Shown piece by piece: positions 27,376 through 35,512 of a DNA stretch of 57,710 bases (positions are counted from its first letter, which is position 1; each line of letters opens with the position of its first letter). The position numbers and the translations under genes are program-made. Below the pieces are notes generated by a model. That model was not told the origin of the DNA and did not search any database. It saw only the letters and a list, made by a program, of their open reading frames with translations. Source of the DNA: Nostoc sp. NMS8 (GTDB taxonomy: Bacteria > Cyanobacteriota > Cyanobacteriia > Cyanobacteriales > Nostocaceae); the NCBI RefSeq assembly GCF_017115045.1, contig NZ_JABXKK010000064.1, positions 1-57,710 on the forward strand. Direction: 5' to 3'.

Positions 27376-28632
27376 ATGAAATTAAAACAACTTACTATTA
27401 CCTTTTTAACTTTTTGTGTTGCCGCTTTTTCGGGAATGAAAGCTGCCTCAGCTGCATCATTTTCGGTAATCGCCGACGGTCTATATAATGCCGGTGGTCT
27501 GAGCTTTGGCCCTGATGGTAATCTCTATGTTACAGAGGCAGGAATCGGGGGAAATGGCGCTTGTGTTCCACCAGCAAGTGGTCAAGGCGATTCTTTATGC
27601 TATGGCACAAGTGGTGCAGTTACCAAAATTGAGAATGGTAAGACTAAGCGGATACTTACAGGACTTCCTTCTTTAGCATTACCAGATGGAACTGGAGCCA
27701 GTGGGCCTCGTGACATCCAATTTGATGCTAAAGGTAAACCTTACGTTCTGATTGGGTATGGGGCTAATCCAACCTTTCGCGATCACAATTTAGGTTACAC
27801 TGACCTCGGTAAAATCATTGCTCCCGACTTTAATACCAATTCCTGGACGAGTGTTGCTGATTTAGCTAACTATGAACTCGTCAACAATCCTGATGGTGGT
27901 GATGTCGGTAGCAATCCTTTGGGTTTTATCATAAATGGCAATAAGTTAGTTGCAGTTGATGCAGGTGCAAACGATTTACTCAGTGTTAATACTGATGGTA
28001 AGAATTTACAGGCGATAGTTGCGTTTCCCCAAGACATATTAACTAATCCCGTCTTTCCACCTTCAGGTACACCATCCAATGAACCTGGACAAGTGCCGTC
28101 TATTGGTGAAGAGGTGCGATCGCAGTTTCCAACCCAAGCAGTACCCTCAAGTGTGGCAAAAGGGCCTGATGGTGCTTATTACATCAGCCAATTTACTGGT
28201 TTTCCTTTCCCAGAAGGTGGGGCAAAAATCTATCGAGTTGGTGCTGATGGCAAGTCAACAATATATGCAGATGGTTTTACCCAACTCACAGACTTGCAAT
28301 TTGATACTGAGGGCAATTTGTATGCTTTGCAGTACGCCAATCAGTCAGCCTGGAAGAGTAATTTTGATGGTTCTGTCATCAAAATAGCTCCCGATGGCAC
28401 ACGCACAACTCTTTTGAGTGGCAATGGATTAGAGTCACCTAGCGCCCTGACTATTGGTGCTGATGGTGCAGTATACGTTACAAACCGAGGCGATCGCCCA
28501 GGGCTTGGACAAGTTCTCAGAATTGAAAATATCAAGTCTATTCCTGAACCTGATTCTGCTTTCGGCGTATTAGCGATCGGTGCTTTGGGCATTGCTTGGT
28601 TGCACAAAAAGAAAAACCCTTGTGAATTCTGA
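27376..28632 (+). CDS. scyD: Scytonemin locus exported beta-propeller protein ScyD
   Basis: A 418-residue exported protein. The signal peptide covers MKLKQLTITFLTFCVAAFSG and ends near ASAAS. The body is a beta-propeller with repeated turns such as GLSFGPDGNLYVTEAG, DIQFDAKGKPYVLIGYG and LTIGADGAVYVTNRGDRP, as in gluconolactonase/NHL-like folds. The C-terminus carries a PEP-CTERM-like signal: IPEPDS, a hydrophobic stretch and the basic tail HKKK. It is a paralogue of ScyE, the next gene. Its role is not settled, but location outside the cytoplasm fits the late steps. The stop codon lies within a perfect 15-bp hairpin (28614-28647). Confidence 0.92.
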   Translation: MKLKQLTITFLTFCVAAFSGMKAASAASFSVIADGLYNAGGLSFGPDGNLYVTEAGIGGNGACVPPASGQGDSLCYGTSGAVTKIENGKTKRILTGLPSLALPDGTGASGPRDIQFDAKGKPYVLIGYGANPTFRDHNLGYTDLGKIIAPDFNTNSWTSVADLANYELVNNPDGGDVGSNPLGFIINGNKLVAVDAGANDLLSVNTDGKNLQAIVAFPQDILTNPVFPPSGTPSNEPGQVPSIGEEVRSQFPTQAVPSSVAKGPDGAYYISQFTGFPFPEGGAKIYRVGADGKSTIYADGFTQLTDLQFDTEGNLYALQYANQSAWKSNFDGSVIKIAPDGTRTTLLSGNGLESPSALTIGADGAVYVTNRGDRPGLGQVLRIENIKSIPEPDSAFGVLAIGALGIAWLHKKKNPCEF

Positions 28633-28647
28633 AATTCACAAGGGTTT
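28614..28647 (+). terminator. Hairpin overlapping the scyD stop codon
   Basis: AAACCCTTGTGAATT (28614-28628) pairs perfectly with 28633-28647 around a CTGA loop that contains the first bases of the stop region. No U tract follows, so it may be an attenuator or an RNA-processing stem, not a full terminator, because scyE follows within 65 bases. Confidence 0.6.
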
Positions 28648-28697
28648 CTGAAGAAAATTTCCCCAAACAAATTATTTAATTCTCAATCTCCAAAGGT

Positions 28698-30071
28698 ATG
28701 AAACTCAAGTCATTTGCCCTTACATCTCTAACGTTTTGTTTTGCTGCTATTTGTGGAACACCATCTGTAAAAGCTGCAACGCTAACGACAGTTGTCGATG
28801 GAATCAGTAATGCACGGGGTGTTAGCTTTGGCCCTGACGGGAGTCTCTACGTAGCCGAGCCAGGTATCGGAGGTAATGGAAATTGTCAACCATCTCCAAG
28901 TACTCTATTTCAGCCGATCTGTGCTGGTAATACTAGTTCACTGGTTAAAGTTTCACCAAACGGCACCAAACAGCGTCTACTTAATAACTTTCAGTCTCTT
29001 GCAGAACAACCTACTGGCAACCAAGGCGCTGGTATTGAAGACATACAATTCGATTCTCAAGGGAACGCTTATCTTCTGACAGGCTTTGCTGGTTATCCAG
29101 GAAACCGCGATCTAGCAACACTTAACCTTGGTTCCCAATCCCCGCTCCCACCGCAGCAACTTGCTACTTTCCCGCCATCAACACCTGATAAAGTTTTGAA
29201 TACCCCGCTTTTAGCACAACTGTTCAAAGTTGACTTGAATACGGGATCTCTCACCAGTATTTTTGACTTTGCCAAGAATGAAATCACCAAAAATCCAGAC
29301 GGTGGGGATGTAGTTACCAATCCCTATGACCTGACTGTTAGTGGTGATAGTGCTTATGTTGTTGATGGGGGTGGGAACACTGCTTACAAAATTAAACTTG
29401 ACGGAAGCAAGTCAGAGGCGATCGCAATTCCTAAAAAAATCATTAGTAAGTCAGATTTGCCACCAGGATTACAACTACCTCCTGGGCTATTAGAAGAGCT
29501 TCCAGGGAACAAAGTAGCAATTCAATCAGTACCTACAGGTGGCACAATTGGCCCCGATGGAGCTTTATACGTTGGTGAATATACGGGTTTTCCTTATCCA
29601 GATGGTAAATCGCGGATCTTCCGCATTGGCGAAGATCAAAAACCAGAAGTTTTTCTAGATGGCTTTACGCACATCACCGACTTAACCTTTGATGAGAATG
29701 GCAATTTGCTGGTTTTACAGTTTAGCGACAAGTCCCAGTTAGGGGGTGACATCACAAATCTACCTGGTTCTCTGATCCAAGTTGCTCGTGACGGCACTCG
29801 CACAACACTTGTTGCAGCAGGTCAAGGGCTAGATTCGGCTGATGGAATTGATATTGGCCCTGACGGCAAGATTTATATTACCAATCGCGGTGTCGGCCCA
29901 AGACTAGGGGAGGTTGTTCGGGTGGATGGTCTTGTTGCAGAAAAAGTCCCCGAACCTGGTTCCTTAGTCGGCTTATTAGCACTCGCTGGTGTAGGCGCAA
30001 CTGCTGCTAACGGCAAGCGCAAACGCCAAGAAAAGTTGGGTGAATTGCTAGTTAAAGCAGAAACTATCTAA
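28698..30071 (+). CDS. scyE: Scytonemin locus exported beta-propeller protein ScyE
   Basis: A 457-residue paralogue of ScyD with the same plan. The signal peptide (MKLKSFALTSLTFCFAAICG) is followed by propeller repeats (GVSFGPDGSLYVAEPGIGGN, DIQFDSQGNAYLLTG, LTFDENGNLLVLQF, IDIGPDGKIYITNRG) and a C-terminal VPEPGS with a hydrophobic stretch and KRKRQ. Corresponding turns are alike in ScyD and ScyE, which points to a tandem duplication. The protein is expected in the periplasm or attached to the membrane, and its step in scytonemin assembly is not clear. The start is the ATG at 28698. Confidence 0.92.
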   Translation: MKLKSFALTSLTFCFAAICGTPSVKAATLTTVVDGISNARGVSFGPDGSLYVAEPGIGGNGNCQPSPSTLFQPICAGNTSSLVKVSPNGTKQRLLNNFQSLAEQPTGNQGAGIEDIQFDSQGNAYLLTGFAGYPGNRDLATLNLGSQSPLPPQQLATFPPSTPDKVLNTPLLAQLFKVDLNTGSLTSIFDFAKNEITKNPDGGDVVTNPYDLTVSGDSAYVVDGGGNTAYKIKLDGSKSEAIAIPKKIISKSDLPPGLQLPPGLLEELPGNKVAIQSVPTGGTIGPDGALYVGEYTGFPYPDGKSRIFRIGEDQKPEVFLDGFTHITDLTFDENGNLLVLQFSDKSQLGGDITNLPGSLIQVARDGTRTTLVAAGQGLDSADGIDIGPDGKIYITNRGVGPRLGEVVRVDGLVAEKVPEPGSLVGLLALAGVGATAANGKRKRQEKLGELLVKAETI

Positions 30072-30113
30072 TTCCTCAAAACCTTAGCTTTGTCAGGGAA
30101 TGCTTACAGAATA

Positions 30114-30162
30114 GGCTGCTGCCTCACAGAGAAAGTTGCATTTCAGACAAGAGGCAGCAGCC
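30114..30162 (+). repeat. 12-bp stem between scyE and scyF
   Basis: GGCTGCTGCCTC (30114-30125) and its exact complement (30151-30162) flank a 25-base loop. It lies 43 bases after the scyE stop and could affect how much transcript reads on into scyF. Confidence 0.6.
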
Positions 30163-30246
30163 CAAATTTCAGAGTTCCCAAACTAGGACTGGGAACGAAA
30201 TTAGTCTAGGAACGAGTATAACTCATACAACCAGGACTTAAAATTC

Positions 30247-31443
30247 ATGGGATTAGTCAAAAATTTCTCAATCGGCATTCTCGGTACTGGATTTATGGTG
30301 TTGGCAGCAGCAGCGCAAGCCAAAGCCATAACATTAACTTACGACAGAAGTATTGGTAGTCCTGGCTTCGGCCCTGGGCAACTGTTTGTTCCCCAAGGCA
30401 TAACGGTAGATAGCCAAGGGAATACCCTCATAGCTAACGGACGAGGTGTTAACCCAGATGGTACTCCTAACTACAACCTCGGTAACAAAATTGAAAAATT
30501 TAGTCCCAGCGGTCAGTATATTGGAGCAATTGGCTCCGGCGGCACAGGGCCCGGACAGTTTGACGAGCCAACAACTGTAGACTTTAATCCCGTAACAGGG
30601 GATTTGTATGCAGGTGATGTTTACAACAACCGCATCAATCAATACGATTCTCAGGGTAACTTTATTAGATCCTTTGCAAATGGACAATTTACCCCTCTCA
30701 TAGAAGGTAGATTGTTCTTTGGGCCATCTGGTGTGACATTTGACAAAGCTGGCAACGTGTACATTGGTGATTTTAACGGCGAAAGAATCCTTAAATTCAC
30801 ACCAGACGGGCAGCAAATTGGTGTCATTGGTGGCACTGTTGGCACTGAACTTGGGCAATTCCAAGGTGTAGCCGGTACAAGAATTTCCCCAGTTAGTGGA
30901 AATATCTATGTAGCTGACCAGTATAACAACCGCGTTCAAGTACTCGATCCAAATGGTAACCCTCTGTACACATTTGGTTCAGCAGGTAGCGGACTTGGAC
31001 AGCTTCTTCAGCCAATTGGCATCGAAGTGGATGAGGAAGAGAATGTTTATGTAGCTGATTCTATCAATAGCCGCGTTCAGGTATTTGATAAAAACGGTAA
31101 CTTCTTGACTTCCTACGGTGAAAATGCCCGCGACGCATCAGGCAACCCAGTCCCGCCTCCAGCATTAACTGGTCCTCCTTTTGGCGACCCCCTTGACCTC
31201 ACACCAGGCAGATTTAACTGGACGGGTGGCACAAGCTACAAAGATGGCAAGCTTTATGTGGGCGATTTCTTCCAAGGTCGCATCCAAGTGTTAAACGTAG
31301 AAGGCAGAAGGCAAGTGCCGGAACCTAGTTCAGGATTGGGTTTAATATTGCTTGGATTTGGGGCTGCTACCGTCACATTGCGGAAACGTGGGCAACAAAA
31401 GCCAGTCTTCAGTTTAGAAAAGGAACTGCAAAAACAGTGCTAG
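30247..31443 (+). CDS. scyF: Scytonemin locus NHL-repeat protein ScyF
   Basis: A 398-residue exported NHL-repeat propeller. A signal peptide (MGLVKNFSIGILGTGFMVLA, ending AKA) is followed by repeats such as FVPQGITVDSQGNTLIANG, PVTGDLYAGDVYNNRINQY, ISPVSGNIYVADQYNNRVQV and VDEEENVYVADSINSRVQVF. It ends with VPEPSS, a hydrophobic segment and LRKRG, again like a PEP-CTERM sorting signal. It is distinct from ScyD/ScyE at the sequence level but has the same architecture. NHL propellers often act as scaffolds; the molecular role in the scytonemin pathway is unknown. Confidence 0.92.
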   Translation: MGLVKNFSIGILGTGFMVLAAAAQAKAITLTYDRSIGSPGFGPGQLFVPQGITVDSQGNTLIANGRGVNPDGTPNYNLGNKIEKFSPSGQYIGAIGSGGTGPGQFDEPTTVDFNPVTGDLYAGDVYNNRINQYDSQGNFIRSFANGQFTPLIEGRLFFGPSGVTFDKAGNVYIGDFNGERILKFTPDGQQIGVIGGTVGTELGQFQGVAGTRISPVSGNIYVADQYNNRVQVLDPNGNPLYTFGSAGSGLGQLLQPIGIEVDEEENVYVADSINSRVQVFDKNGNFLTSYGENARDASGNPVPPPALTGPPFGDPLDLTPGRFNWTGGTSYKDGKLYVGDFFQGRIQVLNVEGRRQVPEPSSGLGLILLGFGAATVTLRKRGQQKPVFSLEKELQKQC

Positions 31444-31480
31444 TAGTCTGTCAAGTTGAAATTGATAGGTAAGCAAGTTC

Positions 31481-31529
31481 GTAGTAAGGACTTTAGTCCT
31501 TATTTTCTAAGCACTAAAGTGCTTACTAC
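31481..31529 (+). repeat. Double-hairpin palindromic repeat after scyF
   Basis: GTAGTAAGGACTTTAGTCC starts the repeat and GTGCTTACTAC ends it. Two inner stems (AAGGAC/GTCCTT and AAGCAC/GTGCTT) sit within an outer GTAGTAAG/CTTACTAC pair. It separates scyF from the glycosyltransferase gene. Confidence 0.6.
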
Positions 31530-31553
31530 AAACCTTCAGGACATTAAGGGTTA

Positions 31554-32843
31554 ATGCACATTCTGATTTATTCATATAACTATCATCCAGAACCAATTGG
31601 TATTGCACCTTTGATGACTGAACTAGCAGAAGGGCTGGTGAAGCGAGGGCATCAAGTGCGGGTAATCACAGGTATGCCTAACTATCCTCAGCGTCAAATT
31701 TACGATCGCTATCAGGGTAAGTTATACGTTACTGAACAAATAAATGGTGTCACCATTCAACGTAGTTACCTGCGGATTAAGTCTAAACCTAACCTTGTAG
31801 ATCGGCTACTGTTAGAGTTGAGCTTTGTCTTTACAAGTTTGCCACAAGCTCTTAGGGGCGAGCGACCTGATTTAATTCTCTTAACAGTGCCGCCGTTACT
31901 AGTTTGTTTACCTGCAACCTTAATAAGTTGGTTATATAACTGCCCAGTCGTGCTGAATGTGCAAGATATCCTCCCGGAAGCTGCTGTGCGTATTGGGCTA
32001 ATTAAAAATAAGTTGATGATTCTCGCTCTGGAAGCTTTAGAGAAATTTGCCTACCGAACTGCACATACTATTAGCGTCATTGCCGATGGCTTTGTAGATA
32101 ATTTAATCAATAAAGATGTACCTGTTAATAAAATTGCTTGCATTCCAAATTGGGTAAATCTAAATTTTATTCGCCCTTTACCAAAGCAGAATAACTCTTG
32201 GAGAGCTACCCATCAACTCGATGATAAATTTGTAGTCCTTTATTCAGGTAATATTGCTCTCACCCAAGGTTTGGAGACAGTTATAGAAGCAGCAGTTCGC
32301 TTGCGTCATCTAAAAGAAATTGTCTTTGTCATCGCTGGCGAATCCCAAGCCCTCGAAAGGCTGCAAAAACATTGTCTTACTTGTGGTGCAGATAACGTTT
32401 TGCTTTTGCCATTGCAACCGCGAGAAAAACTACCGCAAATGTTAGCTGCTGCCGATATTGGGTTGATTGTCCAAAAGTGCAATGTGATTTCCTTCAATAT
32501 GCCTTCTAAAATACCACTATTGTTAGCCAGTGGTCGCCCAATTGTGGCTTCAGTTCCCGCAGTTGGGACTGCTGCGAAAGCTATTCGAGAAAGTGGCGGC
32601 GGTATTATCGTTAAGCCAGAGTCAGCAGATGCTTTGGCCACTGCGGTATTGGATTTATATAATCAGCCAGAATTAGCAGCAAAATTAGGGCGTGAAGGAA
32701 GAAAGTTTGCGGTAGAAAACTATTCTTTTGAGCAAGCACTAAATCGGTATGAAGAGTTATTTTCTAATATGATTGCCAAAAGAGCAACAGCTTTGGATAT
32801 ATTGCCTGAATTGAGTTCTAAGGAATCACTTGTTGATATTTGA
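31554..32843 (+). CDS. GT4 glycosyltransferase of the scytonemin operon
   Basis: A 429-residue family 4 glycosyltransferase similar to WcaI-type enzymes of exopolysaccharide synthesis. The N-terminal acceptor domain starts with ILIYSYNYHPEPIGIAPLMT. The donor-binding C-terminal domain includes VLYSGNIALTQGLE and SKIPLLLASGRPIVASVP. No membrane span is certain, although residues ~105-125 are hydrophobic. A glycosyltransferase occupies this place in the N. punctiforme scytonemin cluster (from memory), which suggests either modification of a scytonemin precursor or of the sheath polysaccharide in which the pigment accumulates. The start is the ATG at 31554. Confidence 0.88.
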   Translation: MHILIYSYNYHPEPIGIAPLMTELAEGLVKRGHQVRVITGMPNYPQRQIYDRYQGKLYVTEQINGVTIQRSYLRIKSKPNLVDRLLLELSFVFTSLPQALRGERPDLILLTVPPLLVCLPATLISWLYNCPVVLNVQDILPEAAVRIGLIKNKLMILALEALEKFAYRTAHTISVIADGFVDNLINKDVPVNKIACIPNWVNLNFIRPLPKQNNSWRATHQLDDKFVVLYSGNIALTQGLETVIEAAVRLRHLKEIVFVIAGESQALERLQKHCLTCGADNVLLLPLQPREKLPQMLAAADIGLIVQKCNVISFNMPSKIPLLLASGRPIVASVPAVGTAAKAIRESGGGIIVKPESADALATAVLDLYNQPELAAKLGREGRKFAVENYSFEQALNRYEELFSNMIAKRATALDILPELSSKESLVDI

Positions 32844-32861
32844 AAATTGGGGACTGGAAAA

Positions 32862-33920
32862 ATGCCTTTGAAATCCTCTTATTCAGATCATCTGAAAAAA
32901 ACTGACCAACGCTTGATCGCCTTACTGAGCGATCGCATATCATTATTAGCAGCTTCAGAACAACCTTCTTTAGATGAACAACTGGCTGATGTGGCTCCCC
33001 TACTCGCTCAAGCTGGTATTCCTGAGTCTGTTTGGGCGGGTGTGCTGAAGAGTTGTCATGCGACTTTGATTCCTAAATATATAACAAATCATGTCAGCCC
33101 CCGACAAATTACAATCATCGGTGGATGTGGCAGAATGGGAAGATTTTTTAAAGAGCAACTTTCGTTAGTAGGTAACAATGTTAGTGTTCTCGAACCCGAA
33201 GATTGGGATTACGCAGATCAACTGTTGAATCAAGCAGAATTAGTATTAGTAAGTGTTCCCATTGAGCATACGGTTGATGTTATCAAGCGCGCGGCTAAAT
33301 ACCTTGCTCCAAATACCGCTTTGTGTGACATTACGAGTATTAAAGCACAGCCAACTCAAGCAATGCTCGAACACCATTCCGGCCCAGTTATGGGCTTACA
33401 CCCAATGTTTGGGCCAAATATCAAATCGTTCTTGGGACAAAAAGTGGTGGTATGTCCAGGTCGGAACGATGATTCATTTCAATGGCTATTAGACTTGATT
33501 AAAAGTCAAGGTGGAGAGTTAATTGTTTCCACGCCTGAAGAACACGATCGGATGATGGTGATTGTTCAAGCAACGCAGCATTTCTGTAGATTTAGTCTTG
33601 GCGTTTTTTTGACACAAGCAAGAATCGATATAGAGCAAAGTTTAACAATGTCAACTCCTAATTATCGTCAAGAAATTGACATTGTTAAACGTTTATTTTC
33701 CCAAAATCCTCATTTATGTGTGGATATTATGCTAGCTACAGAGGAAAGGTGTGATGCAATTAGCTTTTTAGCTGATACTTACAGTCGGTTGGCGAGACTA
33801 GTGGCGAGGAAAGATAGAGACGCATTAATTCAGGAATTTGAAAATGGTCAAAGCTTTTTTCAAAATAAAATCAATACTTTTATACAGCCTTTAAACACAA
33901 CTACTAAAGCGGCTATTTAA
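32862..33920 (+). CDS. tyrA: Prephenate dehydrogenase with chorismate-mutase-like N-terminus
   Basis: A ~352-residue T-protein-like enzyme. An N-terminal helical segment (TDQRLIALLSDRISLLAASE) resembles AroQ-type chorismate mutase. It is followed by the Rossmann domain of prephenate dehydrogenase, ITIIGGCGRMGRFF, and the active-site stretch MGLHPMFGPN. It makes p-hydroxyphenylpyruvate, which ScyA uses directly, so a dedicated copy in this operon is sensible. The ATG at 32862 is preferred; a TTG at 32847 is also in frame. It starts 18 bases after the glycosyltransferase stop. Whether the mutase half is active cannot be judged from sequence alone. Confidence 0.9.
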   Translation: MPLKSSYSDHLKKTDQRLIALLSDRISLLAASEQPSLDEQLADVAPLLAQAGIPESVWAGVLKSCHATLIPKYITNHVSPRQITIIGGCGRMGRFFKEQLSLVGNNVSVLEPEDWDYADQLLNQAELVLVSVPIEHTVDVIKRAAKYLAPNTALCDITSIKAQPTQAMLEHHSGPVMGLHPMFGPNIKSFLGQKVVVCPGRNDDSFQWLLDLIKSQGGELIVSTPEEHDRMMVIVQATQHFCRFSLGVFLTQARIDIEQSLTMSTPNYRQEIDIVKRLFSQNPHLCVDIMLATEERCDAISFLADTYSRLARLVARKDRDALIQEFENGQSFFQNKINTFIQPLNTTTKAAI

Positions 33921-33973
33921 CGAGATTTTCAACCACAGATATACACAAATATTAGTCTTTCAAAAGCAAAAAT

Positions 33974-35170
33974 ATGGTAGTCGACATCAAGCAAAAAAGT
34001 AGATTAATTCATCAACGGGTTGCAGTTACTTTCAACTACGAGGTTTACTTTACTCAAAATTTATTTGAGTTGAAAAACCCGACGCTAGCGCAAGTGATTG
34101 CTGCGGATGAGGAAACAAAGCCGAAGAAATTAGTTGCAGTGGTAGATGCAGGAATATTGCAGTATCAACCGGAATTGGTGAAGCAATTAGTTGCGTATAC
34201 CAAGTTTTATGCAGAGGTACTAGCGATCGCAGCTGAACCCATGATAATTTCGGGAGGAGAAGCTGCCAAAAACGATCGCACTTTAGTAGAGCAAATCCAG
34301 CAACAAATTGAAGCAGCCAGATTATGTCGCCACTCTTACATATTAGCGATCGGTGGCGGGGCGGTGTTGGATTTGGTAGGATATGCAGCCGCAACTGCTC
34401 ATCGGGGAATTCGCCTAATTCGGATTCCGACGACGGTGTTAGCGCAAAATGATTCTGGGGTTGGCGTAAAAAACGGCATTAATGCTTTTGGTAAAAAGAA
34501 CTTTCTCGGCACATTTGCGCCACCTTATGCAGTTATAAATGACTCTGCGTTCTTGACAACTCTAGACGATCGCGATTGGCGTTCTGGAATCGCAGAAGCA
34601 GTCAAAGTGGCGCTGATTAAGGATGCTAGCTTTTTTGATTTTATCCACTCTCACACCGCAGCCCTGAAGCGGCGAGATATGGATACTATGCAACAAGTTA
34701 TCTATCGTTGCGCCCAGTTGCATCTAGAACATATCGCCAATGGCGGCGATCCTTTTGAAATGGGTTCGTCTCGTCCCCTAGATTTTGGACATTGGGCGGC
34801 TCATAAACTGGAGCATTTGACAAATTATCGCTTGCGTCATGGCGAAGCAGTTGCAATCGGTATTGCTTTGGATAGCACTTATTCTTATTTAGCAGGATTG
34901 CTGGATTGTTCGGAGTGGCAACGGATATTAAAGACTTTATCGGCGTTGGGTTTCACGTTGTATGTGCCAGAATTAGCTAATAAATTATCACAATTGGAAG
35001 ATCCTCATTGTTTGTTTCGGGGTTTGACTGAATTCCGCGAACATTTGGGGGGAGAGTTGACTTTGACGCTATTAAAAGCGATTGGAAAAAGAATTGAGGT
35101 TCATGAGGTGAATTTGTTGTTATATCGGCAAGCAATATCGCTATTGCGGGAAGTGAGAATGGAATTTTAA
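33974..35170 (+). CDS. AroB-superfamily sugar-phosphate cyclase (EboD-like)
   Basis: A 398-residue member of the 3-dehydroquinate synthase superfamily. The NAD-binding motif is AIGGGAVLDLVGYAAA. The metal ligands are conserved: glutamate in GIAEAVKVALI, and histidines in FGHWAAHKLEHL and RHGEAVAIGI. The sequence is divergent from housekeeping AroB: NDSGVGVKNGIN stands where AroB has a DSSVGGKTGVN-like stretch, and the protein is ~30 residues longer. This resembles EboD, the sugar-phosphate cyclase of the ebo cluster linked to scytonemin export. The published annotation of this position is aroB. Substrate is therefore open: DAHP for extra shikimate flux, or another sugar phosphate. It follows tyrA by 53 bases. 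Confidence 0.8.
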   Translation: MVVDIKQKSRLIHQRVAVTFNYEVYFTQNLFELKNPTLAQVIAADEETKPKKLVAVVDAGILQYQPELVKQLVAYTKFYAEVLAIAAEPMIISGGEAAKNDRTLVEQIQQQIEAARLCRHSYILAIGGGAVLDLVGYAAATAHRGIRLIRIPTTVLAQNDSGVGVKNGINAFGKKNFLGTFAPPYAVINDSAFLTTLDDRDWRSGIAEAVKVALIKDASFFDFIHSHTAALKRRDMDTMQQVIYRCAQLHLEHIANGGDPFEMGSSRPLDFGHWAAHKLEHLTNYRLRHGEAVAIGIALDSTYSYLAGLLDCSEWQRILKTLSALGFTLYVPELANKLSQLEDPHCLFRGLTEFREHLGGELTLTLLKAIGKRIEVHEVNLLLYRQAISLLREVRMEF

Positions 35171-35512
35171 ACGCAGAGGAACGCTGAGGGAAGCGCGGAG
35201 GTTCGCTGAGGTTTTATGATGTAGTTTACTACTTTTGGGGGAGGCGAATTTTTTAAATAAGTTTATTAGTAAATGTATTAAGAAAGCAGTATAAAAAGCG
35301 AATAAATTGACACTAAATCGAAAAATTATTCAATGTATTATCTGCTTGATATCTAGTATTCTTAAATAAGAAGCAAAAAGTTTTTGATTACATTTTTAAA
35401 AAGAATATGTTGACTTAGATTGATAGACAATTATCTAAGTCTGTTCTAGGTTTGAAAATAACTACTAATAATGATTAATGGTTGACTAACAAATATTCTA
35501 GAGAAATTACTC
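35171..35512. promoter_or_regulatory. Spacer upstream of trpEG with a fourth motif copy
   Basis: A 342-base gap within the operon. It starts with a GCAGAGGAACGCTGAGG-type repeat (35172-35212), whose inverted counterpart lies before scyD (27302-27348). It then holds a copy of the scyA upstream motif (35295-35339), followed by AT-rich DNA. It probably contains an internal promoter for the trp genes. Confidence 0.55.
35295..35339. promoter_or_regulatory. Scytonemin-locus repeated motif, copy 4 (before trpEG)
   Basis: AAAGCGAATAAATTGACAC matches copy 2 at 17 of 19 positions. After one missing base come AAATCGAAAAATTATT and AATGTA, weaker but collinear matches. The copy lies about 175 bases before the trpEG ATG. 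It is the only good match found outside the scyA upstream region. Confidence 0.55.
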
